Source: Liquidambar formosana (taxonomy: Eukaryota; Streptophyta; Magnoliopsida; Saxifragales; Altingiaceae). From it: 64,000 bases of DNA. The stretch is taken from NCBI GenBank assembly GCA_039720395.1, contig CM077821.1:310001-374000 (forward strand). Direction: 5' to 3'. The notes under the pieces were generated by a model that saw nothing but the letters and a program-made list of their open reading frames with translations, did not search any database and was not told where the DNA came from. This document shows positions 10,915 to 22,619 of this stretch, piece after piece. A program made the translations under genes and the position numbers. Numbering within the stretch: the first letter of the stretch is position 1; every line of letters starts with the position of its first letter.

Positions 10915-11174
10915 TCGAAATTTAATCGATGTGGGATGTGGTATATTTCCAACACTCCCCCTCACTTGCAAGCCTAACAAGATAAAAACGGGTCTGTCAC
11001 GTGAACAATAAAGATGGGCTAACGAGTGAAACAAGCCCAAGAACGACATGCTCTGATACCATGTTAAGTTTCCAACTTAAAAGCCTAAGCTTGTAAGTGG
11101 AGGGCCCAAACAGATATATGAAGACATGTTTAACTCGAAATTTAATCGATGCGGGATGTGGTATATTTCCAACA
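10915..11174 (-). mobile_element. TRIM retroelement, 113-bp LTR, truncated 3' LTR
   Basis: On the minus strand an LTR runs from 11174 (TGTTGGAAATATACCACATC) to 11062, ending in CA. It is followed at once by the primer-binding site TGGTATCAGAGC (11061-11050), complementary to initiator tRNA-Met. A short internal part ends in a purine tract GAGGGGGAG, then a second copy of the LTR start (10954) that breaks off after about 40 bp at the TIR exon. With no coding capacity and about 260 bp in all, it fits a terminal-repeat retrotransposon in miniature. Confidence 0.88.
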
Positions 11175-11340
11175 ATTTTCCACACACAATACGAGCAGCT
11201 CACCTCTCTTCTCTGTCTGAAGAAATTGAAAACCTTGGATTCCTGTTAACTACTGGAAAAAAGCTTTATCAATGGAAACTCATGACAATTGAGAGGTTTC
11301 GTGGAAACACACACCATCTCTAACTGACCAGATACGTCTG
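11175..11340 (-). promoter_or_regulatory. TNL-a 5' leader / promoter remnant
   Basis: The sequence around GAAATTGAAAACCTTGGATT and ATGACAATTGAGAGGTTTCG matches the stretch just upstream of the TNL-d start (about 62480-62600). It is therefore the conserved 5' leader or proximal promoter of the unit, now cut from its start codon by the TRIM. No clear TATA box was chosen. Confidence 0.6.
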
Positions 11341-11890
11341 GTAGATCAGATATTTTTTGGGGCTTGTTTGGTATCAGCCTATCAGGCTTGGCTTTAAGCC
11401 CTTTCATTAAATTAGACCTGGACCAATTGTGCTTTATCAAGCATCAATTTTGTTGATTTTTACGATGTGTTATTACTCGTATATGTTAAACTCAAGCCAC
11501 AGGGCAGGCTTGAGTCAGCATCGTCCTACTAACTTCAGTAGTTGGCCCTTTGGGCTATGGTCTAGTCAATTATTCGGTTTTTTTTTTTTTTTATTATTAT
11601 TTTTTTTTTTAACATGGAAAAACAAAAATATATATCACACTTAGGATATAAGCCCAAACATCAACTTCAAAAGCGCCTAACTTTTGGAGGGATGATGAAA
11701 CCTTATATACCATAAGCGTGCACACACACCAACCGATGTGGGGATAACCCACTTATTTAAAATCATTTTTGGTAATATGGAAAAACAAACATATATATCA
11801 CACCTAGGATTATAAAACTAAACCCGGCCAGGCATCCAAAGAAGTAGAAGATTATTAAAAAGTTACGTTGTCCTACTAATTTCGATTGCG
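11340..11890. other. Spacer between unit y and TNL-a
   Basis: AT-rich sequence with long T runs (11578-11613). Part of it (GGCTTTAAGCCCTTT) also occurs upstream of other units near 29.4 and 44.9 kb, so it belongs to the duplicated upstream region. No gene is seen. Confidence 0.6.
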
Positions 11891-12300
11891 CTTATCAGGA
11901 CCTCTGGCTTCATAGTAACAATACTAAGTTCAATAAAAAGGTTGGAACACTCACCGTTTTGGTCAAGCTCATAGAATTACATCAAATTAAGTGCATTGAT
12001 GAGTTTGATCTTCCGTATGATTAAAGAGCAAAATAAATACAAATTAACTATGTAACACGATACCAATAAAACAGAAATTTATATACCAAATGAGAATAGC
12101 CGCCCAAAGGATTGGACCGATCTTAATTTTGAGGGAGTCTAGGCTGGTAATCTGGGTGGAGCAGGAATGAAGATAGTTTGTTTATGGTTGGTCTTTCAAT
12201 ATGTGTAAGAAAGCATACAATTTTCTATAGCCGAAGCTATGGCATTGTCAATTAAGATGAAGAGAAATTTAATGAAAGTAATTAAGTGATGACGACTGAC
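11890..12300 (+). pseudogene. RNase H-like relic 2 (unit y)
   Basis: It aligns with the relic downstream of TNL-a: TTAATTTTGAGGGAGTCTAG at about 12122, GTGGAGCAGGAATGAAGATAG with a deletion, and GAGAAATTTAATGAAAG near the end. The core AEAMALRERVLMAI stretch is partly deleted. Its upstream non-coding lead (AACACTCACCGTTTT, AGAATTACATCAAATTAAG) is also conserved with the other copies. Confidence 0.6.
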
Positions 12301-12529
12301 GAGATAGTAGTATAAAAATTAGTCCCAACCAAAGTATCCTCAGGACTGAAATGAACTTTTTAAGAGACTTGTATTTTTCTTGGACAGTTTTAGAAAGGAA
12401 AAAAACAAGTTGTATTTAAGCAGGGGTACAAAAAAGCCAACTGCATAGACTGTTTTCTCTAGCAGTAAGCCCTTTATTTCATTCACATTGTTCTTCTCTA
12501 ACAGTAAGCAGGGGTTCAAAAAAGTGTCT

Positions 12530-12760
12530 GTTTTGTTTTTTGACTAGATGATAATGATGTTTCAAGATGATCCAACTCCCTGCGCTTTAATTACTAGTAA
12601 CAAATTTGATTCTTGCTCTAATCAATGACAATTGATATTGGGATGTATCATCAATCACTCGAGTCATAAACTAAATTGCAAATAGAGAAAGAAAAGATAA
12701 TTAGCAGGCAATCGAGGAAAATCCCTCTTGCAATCAGAAAATAGTAATTCAACAGCAATG
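12530..12760 (-). pseudogene. Unit y: TNL 3' tail without a gene body
   Basis: TTGACTAGATGATAATGATG, AGATGATCCAACTCC and the terminal-intron signature GAGGAAAATCCCTCTTGCAA match the end of TNL-b and TNL-c. The LRR exon that should follow is absent and unrelated AT-rich DNA begins at about 12760. Together with the leader at 13.2 kb this is what remains of a fifth full unit. Confidence 0.65.
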
Positions 12761-13189
12761 TTCTAGATCAATGTAAGATTAGCACACGACAAGGCAACAA
12801 AGTAAATGACAATTGAGCCGAAGTTTAAAAGTATTCGAAGGGAGAAATTATAAAGCACAATCACATGCACCAAGATCTAGGAGAATACCCTCATGAGTCA
12901 TGAGTAAACAGTATTTAAAAAACTGAATCTTTCCAATCCAACGTACTCCCTCACAAACATCATAAAATAAAAATGTTGTTGCTAATTAATTGGAGTAATT
13001 TGCATTGAAAGTGTCTAATCTAAGTCCTATTTTGTTTGTTTTTGTAAATGATTGTCATCGTATCCAAAATTATTTTCCACTCCCTTGCCGCTTATGGTGT
13101 ATCTGAGAAATTATCAGAACCATTTGAAATTTTTAATTCAAAAAGTACATTTCCACGGACAATGAAAGGAATTTTGCTCATCCTTCGTC

Positions 13190-13350
13190 ATATTTAAGGA
13201 ATGCCTTCTGTCACCTTTGGACAGGACAGGCTTTGAAGATTCTGTAAAAACGAGACAAAACAAACCTTCTTTTCCTTCCATAAAAACGAAGCATCTCTCT
13301 CCCTCCTCTTTATTTCCAACAAATTTTGGCGGAAGATTTCATGGAAACAA
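13190..13350 (-). promoter_or_regulatory. Unit y: TNL 5' leader remnant
   Basis: GACAGGCTTTGAAGATTCTG, the CTCTCTCCCTCC run and GAAGATTTCATGGAAACAAC match the segment just upstream of the TNL-c start (about 39950-40070). It points leftward like the other TNLs. Only about 0.45 kb separates it from the unit's own 3' tail, where intact units need about 5 kb. Confidence 0.6.
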
Positions 13351-13359
13351 CTGGGGACA

Positions 13360-13448
13360 TTTAGTCCAAAGAATTATTGGTCCAAAGAATTATTGGTCTA
13401 CCCTTCAAGATTAAGTCCAAAGAATTATTGGTCTACCCTTCAAGATTT
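13360..13448. repeat. Short tandem repeats (GTCCAAAGAATTATTGGT)
   Basis: The motif GTCCAAAGAATTATTGGT occurs three times, twice with TCTACCCTTCAAGAT attached. It is a local slippage-type repeat with no coding reading. Confidence 0.85.
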
Positions 13449-13449
13449 C

Positions 13450-14968
13450 AAATTGTGCCCCCTTTTTTTTTTGTTTTTTAAATATGAATAATCGTTTATA
13501 GCTAGATCCTAGGTTCAAAGCAAGTCACTGCAACTCACATGCCCTAAAAAGCCCATTTGGACCATCAAATCCTGTACTAGTAGTCTCAAGAATTTGACTA
13601 GTGTTGAACTCAAGACCTTTATTTCTTAAAAATACTAAGTTTTCATGCCCTACCTACCACTTGAAGGTTCCAGGAGGATAGATAATCAACCCTCACCTAC
13701 CACCCTTCCCACCTCCCATAATCCTTACCCCTCGATTTGGTTCATGGATTTTACCATGGAAAAAAAAGTGAAGGGTAAAAAAATGTGGAGGAAAGAAAAT
13801 GAAAGGAAAAGATAAAATCATACCAAGCCAAAATTATTTCAATTATTTTTATTCTACCAATTTTTCATTGCAACCAAATAAGAAAAAGTACAATTTCTCA
13901 TATCTTTTTTTTTTTTTTCCTTGATAAAATCTTCAAACCAAATAGAGCCTACATGTTTGCTCCAGTGAAGTTAGCTCAAGAACGCACTAACCCTCACTGT
14001 ATTTTTTATTTTTTTTGGAAAAAGCATCTACATATTAGGAATATAGTGTTTGGTATAATGTTTGGTTAAGTGAGAGGAGGAAAATTTTTTTAACATAAAA
14101 GAAAAAAATGCAACTAGTGCCACTGGGCTAGCTAGAGCGCTAGCCATAGGTAACAAACCCTTTGTTATCTGACACATCTAGCGCACACACTAATGTATCT
14201 GTTGGAACATTCACATTTACACTCCACATTCTAACTAATACAAACTGAGCATGAACAACTCTACAAATTGATCCGATGGAGATGTTCTAAGGGGTGGTCC
14301 CTTATTAATTGAGCTATCTCTTGATACTGTATTTATTTTGCTTCTTTGATTGATTGAAATCAAACTACTTATGTTTTTACTTTAAACTCATATAGGTCTC
14401 TAATTATTGAAATAAAAATAGAAAGGTATGTAGGTCTCTAATTTTATGGCAAATGGGCACTACCAGCACCAATTTTCAGAGAACTCTTGTGATATGCGTT
14501 TAGGGTACATGGGCTTTGAGCCCCTCTAGTCCATTTATCCCTTCCAGGCTTATGGATGGGAACAAGAGCAGCCGGTTTTGGACCAAGGGAAAATAGCCCC
14601 AGTAGAAATACGGCGAGAGGAAGCCAACATTCGATGGTTTTTCCAATGAGCATAATCGACTTGGGATATTTGGAGAGTGGTATTATTGCTATTTTGTATT
14701 AGGGAAGTAAGGTTTGTCAGATATTGACATGTGATTGAATGCCTGATAAGGATAAAGATCTGTTTGGGTGTCCAAATGGAAATTAAACAATTTTATTGCA
14801 TTTAACATAGTATTAGAGATACAAATCTGTAACTTTGAATAAAAAAATTCAAGAAAATAATGGGTTTCATTACAAATGAGAGTATAAATCCAAAGTAATT
14901 GCTTTGTATGATTTTTAAAAATTCGTTTCTATTAGATCAACTAACTTTTTAAAATAGTCTCACTTAAG
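13450..14968. other. Intergenic DNA, no gene seen
   Basis: AT-rich with several T and A runs. The open reading at 14444-14653 (minus) has no recognisable motif and was not called. Confidence 0.6.
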
Positions 14969-15168
14969 CCATGTTTGTTTAATCGGAATGAAATAGATGA
15001 AAATAAAATGTGATTCCATACTTAAAGTAGTCTGGAATGGAAAGGGATTTGAAATGGTAATCCAAATTAATAGATTGTTTGATTCCATTCACATTTAAAT
15101 TATCTCATCCAAACACAATATTTGCAATGAATTCAAATGTGATTCCATTCCAACTAAACAAACATGAC
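14969..15168. mobile_element. MITE, about 200 bp, with inverted ends
   Basis: Left end CCATGTTTGTTTAATCGGAA and right end TTCCAACTAAACAAACATGA are inverted repeats. CTTAAG is present on both sides (14963-14968 and 15169-15174), containing the TTA expected of PIF/Harbinger insertions. The interior has no coding sequence. Confidence 0.72.
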
Positions 15169-15746
15169 CTTAAGGTGATGGATTTGTGCCTCTAATAATA
15201 TGTAAAGCATGCTAAAATTGTTTAATTTCTAATTAAAAAATCAAATGAACCGTAACTAAATAACTCAATTTGGCTCATGAGTCATGAACTAGCTTGCGGT
15301 TGGTCATGAGCCAGGCTTGAATATTGGGTCAATCTTGGGTTTGGCCCGACTTGGCAAATTAACAATGTTAGAAAACCAGGATCGAAATTAATATCTTGTC
15401 TCTCTCGTTATTCACCATCTTCCTGGTTATTTCGGTTAATGTATCCATTCAACCCAATTTTCCTGAGCTTAAATGCATTGCAACGGCCTATTTCATCCCT
15501 TTTTGGTTTTTTTTTCTTCTTTTATATACCAAAGATTAATTTTAACACCGCAATCAGACTGAGATAGCCAGTTCGGCTGTGCATCATACATTCATCTGCT
15601 GATGATTTTGACTTTCCTACATCCCAAACTTAATTATCATGTTTGATATCAAATTTGCGTTAGTGAAATTAATATCACTATTTCCATTTTTAGTAGTGCC
15701 ATGCTCCGATTGGGTTTGTCATGTGACCTAATGTGATCGAGGACTA

Positions 15747-15931
15747 ATGCTATATTGTCCAAATTATTTGCCCAAATCCCCTTACCCAAATGGAGTGGCA
15801 ATTGGGCTAACCTCAATAACAAAAAATTATCAAAAAATAATTATTCATAATGAACTGATGAGACAATTGCCACATCATTTGGACAAGAGGATTTGGGTAA
15901 AAAAAAATTTGGGTTGAACTGTACTAAAATC
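15747..15931. mobile_element. Inverted-repeat MITE, about 185 bp
   Basis: TTGTCCAAATTATTTGCCC and the segment with ACCCAAATGGAGTGGCAATT near the left are mirrored on the right (ATTGCCACATCATTTGGACA). The arms form a long imperfect hairpin. The target duplication is not clear. Confidence 0.6.
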
Positions 15932-16079
15932 TAAATCAAATTGAACTATCATATGGGTCAACTCCAGATTTTTATGGGACCTCTATTGGCATCCCAAGAC
16001 TTGCTTTTTATTCTCTCACTAATTTTAAAATTTTCAAGATTTTAGGAAAAATATAAAAATTTCTCATGAAAACTAATCA

Positions 16080-16410
16080 GAACCTATGGCTTCATAGTAA
16101 TATTATTTTGTTCAATAAAAGGTTGGACCACCCACCGTTTTTGTCAAGCTCATAGAATTACATCAAATTAAGTGCATTGAATTTGTTCTCACTTAAAATT
16201 AAAGAGCAAAAGAAATACAAAATAACATGATACCAACAAAATAGAAATTTATGCTGCATTAAGAAATGAAGATAGTTTGTCTAAGGTTGGTCTTTCAATG
16301 TGGATAGGAAAGCATAAAATATGCAATAGCAGAAGCCATGGCATTGAGGAAAAGGGTTATGATGGCAATCAATAAAGATGCAGAGAAATTTAAAAGAAAG
16401 CAAGTGACGA
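16080..16410 (+). pseudogene. RNase H-like relic 3, downstream of TNL-x
   Basis: The upstream lead (AGAACCTATGGCTTCATAGT, CACCCACCGTTTTTGTCAAG) and the 3' half (GCAGAAGCCATGGCATTGAG, then GAGAAATTTAAAAGAAAGC) match the other copies. The middle, with the KLNF start, is deleted. Confidence 0.6.
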
Positions 16411-17004
16411 TGAGATAGTAGTATAAAAATTGGTAATAACAAAAATATCCCCAAGACTGAACTGAACTTATTAAGAGATACTTGCATTTTGATTGGACAG
16501 ACAAGATAGCCATGTATGCAGCGGCCTATACCCCTTTACTAATCAATAGAATCCCTTTCAAAAGAAACAATAATAATAAGAAAAAAAAAGGATCACGAAT
16601 GCTTATGTGATCAAAAGATCAAATTTGTTCTGAAACGCCATTATGTTTTACAAACGTGAAAGTATAGGAACAAACAATAGAGCTAACAACCAGGGTATGG
16701 AGAGAGTCACCATGTCCCAGTCATTAGGGGGATTCTCTAATCAATGACAGATGATAATGATTTTTGCTCTATGGTCTGTTTTGTTTTTTGACACATGATA
16801 ATCCCGGTCTGTTTTGTTTTTTGACAGATGATAATGATTCTTGCTCTAATCAATGACAATGACAATGGATATTGGGCCGTTTCATCAATCACTCTAATCA
16901 TAATCTGAACCACAAATAAAGAAAGAATAGATAATTAGCAGGCAATCAAGGAAAATCCCTCTTCCAATGAGAAAATAGTAATTCAATAGAAAATTTAGAT
17001 ATAC

Positions 17005-17090
17005 CTTTTGGCCAAAAAAATAAAAAATAAGAACAAAACCAATACTTTATAAAATATTGAGTTAGCAGGACCGAATTACCCGATAGTTTC
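17005..17090 (-). repeat. Ectopic copy of the TIR-exon/intron-1 junction
   Basis: This 86-bp stretch matches 27105-27189, the TIR exon end plus the first part of intron 1 of TNL-b, including GAAACTA(T/C)CGG, the GTAATTC donor and TTTTGGCCAAAAAAATAAAA. Here it sits directly before the GTATATC donor at the end of the LRR exon, where no such sequence belongs. Confidence 0.8.
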
Positions 17091-17458
17091 GTGCAAGGAA
17101 ACTCCCACGCACTGTTGTTTATTCTGCGCGCTATCCCCAATAATTCTTCTTTTCTCCACCCCCTTGCCTTGGTTGATTCTCGAAGTATATTTATGTTCGG
17201 AATATCGAGTGAATTTTCAATCAACTCGCATCCAGAAATGTCCAACAACGTTAAGGATTTCGATTCCTCAAGTCCCAGAATCGATCTTAGTTTCACACAT
17301 TCAAAAGCTACTAACCTTATTAATCTTTTTAGGTTTGACAAATCAGGTGATTTCTCAATTTTGCATGCAGCAATGTCCAACACTTCCAAGGATTCCAGTT
17401 CCTCAAATCCATGGATTGCATTTAAATTCTCCCAACCACGGATTATTAATTCCTTTAG

Positions 17459-17776
17459 GCTATGTTTGGTACGCTGGATAAAAAGGTTGGATAGGATATG
17501 ATTGTTGGATGAAGAAAAAGTCTTTTGTAACTTTGTTTCAAGTGGAAAAGATAGTCTCTTTGACAGTTTTCTATCCTATTGTTATTTTTAAATGAGATAG
17601 TATCATAGGATAAAAATATACCACCTCTCTTAATGGGTTTATTATATCCCATATATGGAGGATATAACTATCCTATAGATAATATGGATAGTTATATCCC
17701 CTATTTGAAAATAGCACAAAGCACATGAAAATGATATGTTTATCCAATCCAACGTATCTGGTATACCAAACATAGC
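17459..17776. mobile_element. MITE inserted in the TNL-x LRR exon
   Basis: Ends GCTATGTTTGGTACGCTGGA and ATACCAAACATAGC are inverted repeats. LRR sequence stops at AATTCCTTTAG on the left and resumes at TTCTTAGGTTGGACAG on the right, so the insertion is certain from the paralogs. Length is about 318 bp with no coding content. The end sequence resembles PIF/Harbinger (Tourist-like) MITEs; the TTA/TAG flank is imperfect. Confidence 0.8.
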
Positions 17777-19282
17777 ACTAGTTTTCTTAGGTTGGACAGA
17801 TCCAGTGTCCCTTCCAGTGATTGGCAGTATGACATGTCCAGTACCTCCAAGGATTTCAAAAAGCTTAGGCCCTTAACCTCAGCTAAATTCTGGTAATTCA
17901 AAAGGTTTAGTGCTTCTAGCATTCTCAAGTTTGATCTATCTGGCAATCTTTGTAGGGATTCACATTTTGATATGAACAAGTACCTTAAAGATTCTAGCTT
18001 TTCAAGCCCGTCAAGCATAGCTAGCTTTCCACAACCTGTTATGGTTAAACTCGTCAACGATTTAAATTTCCCAAGGCCTTCAATGCGCATTAGCTCAAAG
18101 CACCAATCAACATGTAAGGTTGACAAATTTTTCAAATTTGACAGATCCGGTAATCTTTCCATTGCTTTACTTAGGATATTTGTAATTCGAATAAACTTGA
18201 AGGAAGCCCCTGAATATATTGAAGGTTCTCGGAACTTACAATGAGTTTCTTGAGCTGAGGAAGGTCGCCAATCTCCGCTGGCAAGGTGCTAATGCTGTTG
18301 GTATGGTCCAATTTCAAGATCTCCAATTCGGATAATTTCTCAATATCTCTAGGAATTTCCACCAGATTATAACAATTGAAAAATTCCAACTCCTTTAAAC
18401 TCTTCAGTTTGGAGAGACTTGGGAATGTCTTCATTGATTCACTTGTGACACGTAGACTCTTTAAACTAGAGGGAAGCTCTGGCGGCGATTGAAGCCCTCC
18501 GAAGCTTAGATCAAGGGTTTGGAGTCTAGTAAGCTCACAAAAGTTCCTTGGTAGGCTAGAAATATTGGTCCAATTTAAGTTCAAGATTCTCAGAGAGGAT
18601 GGTCTCTTAAGATCAGGAAATTTACCTCCCAATTCAAGACAACTTGAGGCATCTATCTCTCCAAGCCTCTCTAAATTTCCAATAGCATCAGGCAACTCTG
18701 TTATGGAAGACGCTGAAATGTCAAGCACTCTCAAACTTGTTACATTCACGATTGATGAGTCAATTTTAACGAATCCTCGACAATATTTAAGAATCAACTT
18801 CTCCAAAGCTGCAAATGTGGAGAAGTCGGGAATTTCAATCGAGTCAGAACATCTCGTGAGATTTAGAACTTCCAAATTTTTCGCCATCTGTTAAACAAAG
18901 AAAAATCAATTTCCAACAAGTATATGATGTAACAATATGAACAAAAGTATTCGTGAGATATTCTACGAGACCTTGATTTGATTCCACGATTCCCTCTTGT
19001 CTCTGAAGCTGCTCCCTGATAGATCAAGAATGACAAAATTCTCTAGATTAAAATTGGTTACCCCATAACGCCACAAGAAGCCGTGCCCAAAATTTCCCTT
19101 CTTCAACTTCAGCTCCAACATTTACTTCCAAGTAGATGTCAAAGTCTCACAATTTTTGCAAACTCAAGAGCTCAGAGAAACCTCCAAGTCCTTACTTCAC
19201 TTCCGATTTTTATTACCACTGTTTAGCAGCACACGATCCCATAATAATAACCTTGGCCTTTTGATTACGCCTAAGATGTATG

Positions 19283-20010
19283 CCCACTTCAATAAGTCCT
19301 CCAAAATAGCTGCTGCACCCAAAAAATGACTTCAAAAGGTGCTCTTTTTTGTTTTTTTTTTTTTTTCCAAGAAGAAAAAAAACATTCCCCAAAAAAGTTG
19401 GGAGATGTACCATATGATTTGTGAATACAGCAGTTTTGGGAGATGTACCATATGATTTGTGAATACAGCAGAAAATATCAAAGCTTAATACATTGATGGC
19501 CAGTGCTGACAGTCCTGTAAATTACCAATCACTTTGTTCTCTTTCTGATCTCCTCATTAGGATAGTGCAATAGCAAGGTCAATATCTTGATACTCACAAT
19601 CTGACCGAAAGCATCCTATATTCAAGTCCCCAACAAGATAAGGTCAACACAGGAAAAACTTAAAAGAAGAAAGCTAGTAAAAATTATATGTTTGTATATA
19701 AACTTTAAAAGAATAAAAGTAAGGTTCCTGCCGAATTCCAAATTCGTTACTCACAGCAGAATGTGTTGCATCATGACCAACTAATACATTGAACAAACTA
19801 GTGCACTTGCTAACCTAACTTCATATTTTAAGTTCAACCTGATTATCCCATGACTGATGAACAATAACCATCTTTCAGAACACATTATTTCGGATGAGCA
19901 GAGTGCAAATCACAGTTATGAACATCCGACCACAACAACTTTTTGAATGTCAGCCAGAAATTTATTGTGTGGTGACTAAAATTATATGTTTGTTCTATCA
20001 GAGAATAAAT
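19283..20010 (-). repeat. Duplicated segment with a DA1-like exon (copy 1)
   Basis: This block aligns with 31190-31960 over several stretches (CCAGTGCT..CAGTC, TGCAATAGCAAGGTCAATAT, GCATCCTATATTCAAGT, TCACAGCAGAATGTG). It carries a split exon and flanking intron of a non-TNL gene. Both copies lie upstream of a TNL unit, so the block belonged to the ancestral duplicated segment. Confidence 0.75.
19526..19600 (-). pseudogene. DA1-like UIM exon fragment, copy 1
   Basis: Between a TCAG acceptor and a GTAATT donor is a 75-bp segment reading QDIDLAIALS, then broken by a stop and frame change, then QK and KVI. It matches copy 2 at 31364-31438, which has the same length. The pattern EDIDxAIALSxSEExQKGKKVI is that of the ubiquitin-interacting motif near the start of DA1/DAR LIM-domain peptidases. 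The assignment is from memory of the family. Confidence 0.45.
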
Positions 20011-20039
20011 CACAGCTTCTCACCAATTGAACTCAATGT

Positions 20040-20329
20040 ATACAGTCGAGATCCATTTTCTTCTTTTTAATGAAGTAATGGATTTATTAACCAAAAAAAA
20101 AAAGCCGAAGCTCCTGTACACCATCTACAAAGCAAGGCTATCCAAAAATTCTTGAAGGGGTTGCCAGTTACAAAATTTATCCAGGTTTTCCCACGCAAAA
20201 AGGAGATCTATTATAATATTTTTCAGAGTCTGCACTGAAGTTTCTGCATCTTCAAAAGTCCTCTTGTTGCATTCTTTCCAAAGGGTAATCTAGATCCATT
20301 ATGCCACTAGGTAGGATCCATCTCCTATA

Positions 20330-20330
<1 letters not shown>
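20040..20330 (-). mobile_element. LINE ORF2 C-terminal end and 3' tail
   Basis: The minus strand reads LWKECNKRTFEDAE, then LFAWENLDKF and EFLDSLAL before a stop. These are typical of the last residues of plant L1-type ORF2 (WxxWxERNxRTFED, then LFxW). It is followed by TGGTTAATAAATCCATTACT, a usual LINE 3' tail. It is truncated at the 5' side. Confidence 0.75.

Positions 20331-20362
<32 letters not shown>
20331..20362. repeat. (TTA)n microsatellite
   Basis: About ten TTA units directly adjoin the LINE remnant. Confidence 0.9.
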
Positions 20363-20363
<1 letters not shown>

Positions 20364-20814
20364 TCATACTCATAAGAACATCAGACCATCACAGCTTTTC
20401 AAATTTCAGCCAGGAGTACTTACTACTGCATTGTGCAAATTTCTAGGAGAAGCAGAGAAGATATCGTTGTGCATGCTCACATGGTCCTAGGACAAATTTA
20501 TGACATGATCCCAAGTTTCCCAGTTTGACACTGAGGAAGAACCCCAGTATCCACTGTACCTGAACCCCAAAGTCCTTAAAATTTGACATCTCATTTTACC
20601 CAATTATCCCAACCAGGCTATTATATACCCAATAGACTACCAAATGTTAGAGTTAGTCCCAATAGATGGCGAAATCTTTCACTCCACTTCTAAATTTAGT
20701 TTCCTTATGATTTTTTAGCAAATAGATAAAACTTAAATAATATTACACTCTGGCTCCCGATAAAAAGTAGTGGAAGAAAAGAAAAGAAATCAATTTTTTA
20801 ACTCTTAACTTGTT

Positions 20815-20960
20815 GATTATTATTATTATTATTTTTTTGATAAGGTAAAGATATGTATTAAAAAAGGGTTAAATCCCTTGCACATAAGACATATACAAAA
20901 GGAAGAACCGAAACTCCTTGGAAAAAAAAAAAAAAAAAAAAAAAAGGAGCTTCCAAAAAA
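20815..20960 (-). mobile_element. Retroposon 3' tail (LINE/SINE-like)
   Basis: On the minus strand a short unique stretch ends CTTTACCTTATC followed by A and (AAT) repeats, with a long poly-A/T tract on the other side (20920-20944). It looks like a truncated retroposon. Length and class are uncertain. From 20960 to 21600 no gene is seen. Confidence 0.45.
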
Positions 20961-21599
20961 ATTAGACTTCCAAAAAAACTTCTTCCGTGTGTTAATTTTT
21001 AAGTCCTATGTCAGACAAGAATGCTCACATACAGTGCAAGTAATCTTATCAAAAAAAAAAACGTACTGTGGAAGTATCCTACAACTAGTGGAAAAAAATA
21101 GCTTAAAAAATTATCTGGAATAATAGTAAGGAGGTAGATTAGTCATTTGAACATAGATATATTCAGGATTAGTGGTCCAATACCTCAAATTAAGAGATAC
21201 AGAAAGGTATTCTCTAAAGTGCTAGACTATATCAGGTAAAATAATGGCTATCTATGTAAAGTTCATAGAAAAATTTTAATATGTGAAAGAGGGACAATGA
21301 AAAAAGTAATCAGAACAAAAAGGAGGTACAACATGCTCTTACTGCGTGTTCAAAAATTGAGAGAGAAATGATTAAAGCTAAGAGATTAAAAATATGATCA
21401 CTTGGAATCTTTTTTCCCCATTTTAATAAGATTTTCGACCACTGACAAATCCAGCTCAAACTTTGCCAATCACCAACTAGTATCCAAATACCCATTAACT
21501 TATCATGCTACTCTAAAGTTGGTCCCCCAAGTTAATGGTTGACTGCTTAGAATATCATCCCAATCTAAGTCAAACCCTCCTATTAACTTTGCTTTTGCT

Positions 21600-22010
21600 A
21601 AACAGAACCTATGGCTTCACAGTAATAATATTACGTTCAATAATAAAGTTTGAAGACTCACCGTTTTAGTCTGCCCATAGAATTACATCAATGTGCATTG
21701 AATTTGATTTTCCTTGTAATTATAGAGCCAAGGAAATACAAAATAACAATGTAACATGATACCATATATCAAATAAGAACAGAGACCTAAAGGATTGTAC
21801 CAAGCTCAGTTTTGACTTTTGAGGGAGTCTCGGCCGGTAATCTAGGGGGAGCAGAAATTTGTGATGCTCTGAGAAATGAGGTTTGTTTGTGCTAGTTTTC
21901 AATGTATGTTGGAAGGCATAAAATTTACTATAGCAGAAGCTATGGCATTGAAGGAAAGGGTTTTGATGGCAATCAATGAAGACGCAGAGAAACCTAGTGA
22001 AAGCAAGTGA
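21600..22010 (+). pseudogene. RNase H-like relic 4, downstream of TNL-b
   Basis: A well-kept copy. The lead AGAACCTATGGCTTCACAGT and CACCGTTTTAGTCTGCCCAT is followed by AAGCTCAGTTTTGACTTTTG, GGTAATCTAGGGGGAGCAG, and a frame reading AEAMALKERVLMAINEDAEK and SESK before a stop. A stop and a frame change lie between the two halves. No start codon in frame was seen. Confidence 0.62.
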
Positions 22011-22619
22011 CTACGAGATACTTGAATGAACTTATTAGGCATGAGTACAGAAAAACAAATTACATATAATTTTTTGTCTGGAAGCAAGCCTTTTATTTCA
22101 TTCACTACTTACTTGCAACAAAGAGGATAGCCATGTACACCGCAGCCTATTTGATTTTACAATTCAATAGAATCCCTTACAAACAAAATAAAAGGGGAAA
22201 AAAAGAGAAAGAAAAAGAAAAAGATTATGGACCTGTATGTGATTCCAAGATTGTTCTAAAATTCCGTAAGTTTCACAGTTGTGTGAAGCTTTTGAACAAA
22301 AGAAACTGAACAAACAGTCAGAGTATTGAGAGACATACCATATTCCTGCTCATTAGGGGGATTCTCTTGAGGGACAATACTTGTTTTGGCTTTTGACTGG
22401 ATGATAGTGATCTATCAAGATGATCCAACTTCCAACTTTTTTATTACTGGGAAGTAGGAACATTTTTATTCCTGCTATAATCAATGATAATTGATATTGG
22501 TCATTTCATCAGCCACAACCTGAACAATAAATAGAGAAAGAAAAGATAATTAGCAAGCAATCAAGGAAAATCCCTCTTGCAAAGAGAAAACAATAATTGA
22601 ACAGAAAATTGAGATATAC

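Larger units (their letters stand above)
16890..19115 (-). pseudogene. TNL-x: orphan LRR block
   Basis: Only the 3' part of a TNL is present: a piece of exon 3 (about 19115-18972, with ENFVILDLSGSSFRDKRESW and a GT donor), the long LRR exon starting MAKNLEVLNLTRCSDSIEIP at 18887, and the terminal intron with its TTCAG acceptor at about 16900. No NB-ARC or TIR lies upstream before TNL-b. A 1-bp loss makes a stop at 18171, a MITE sits at 17459-17776, and the 3' end carries a stray copy of an intron-1 junction. It resembles TNL-c over the LRR, so it may act as a sequence donor, but no product is expected. Confidence 0.85.

Noticed and set aside
14444..14653. Minus-strand reading of 69 codons
   Set aside because: No motif, no homology recognised, and no splice or leader context.
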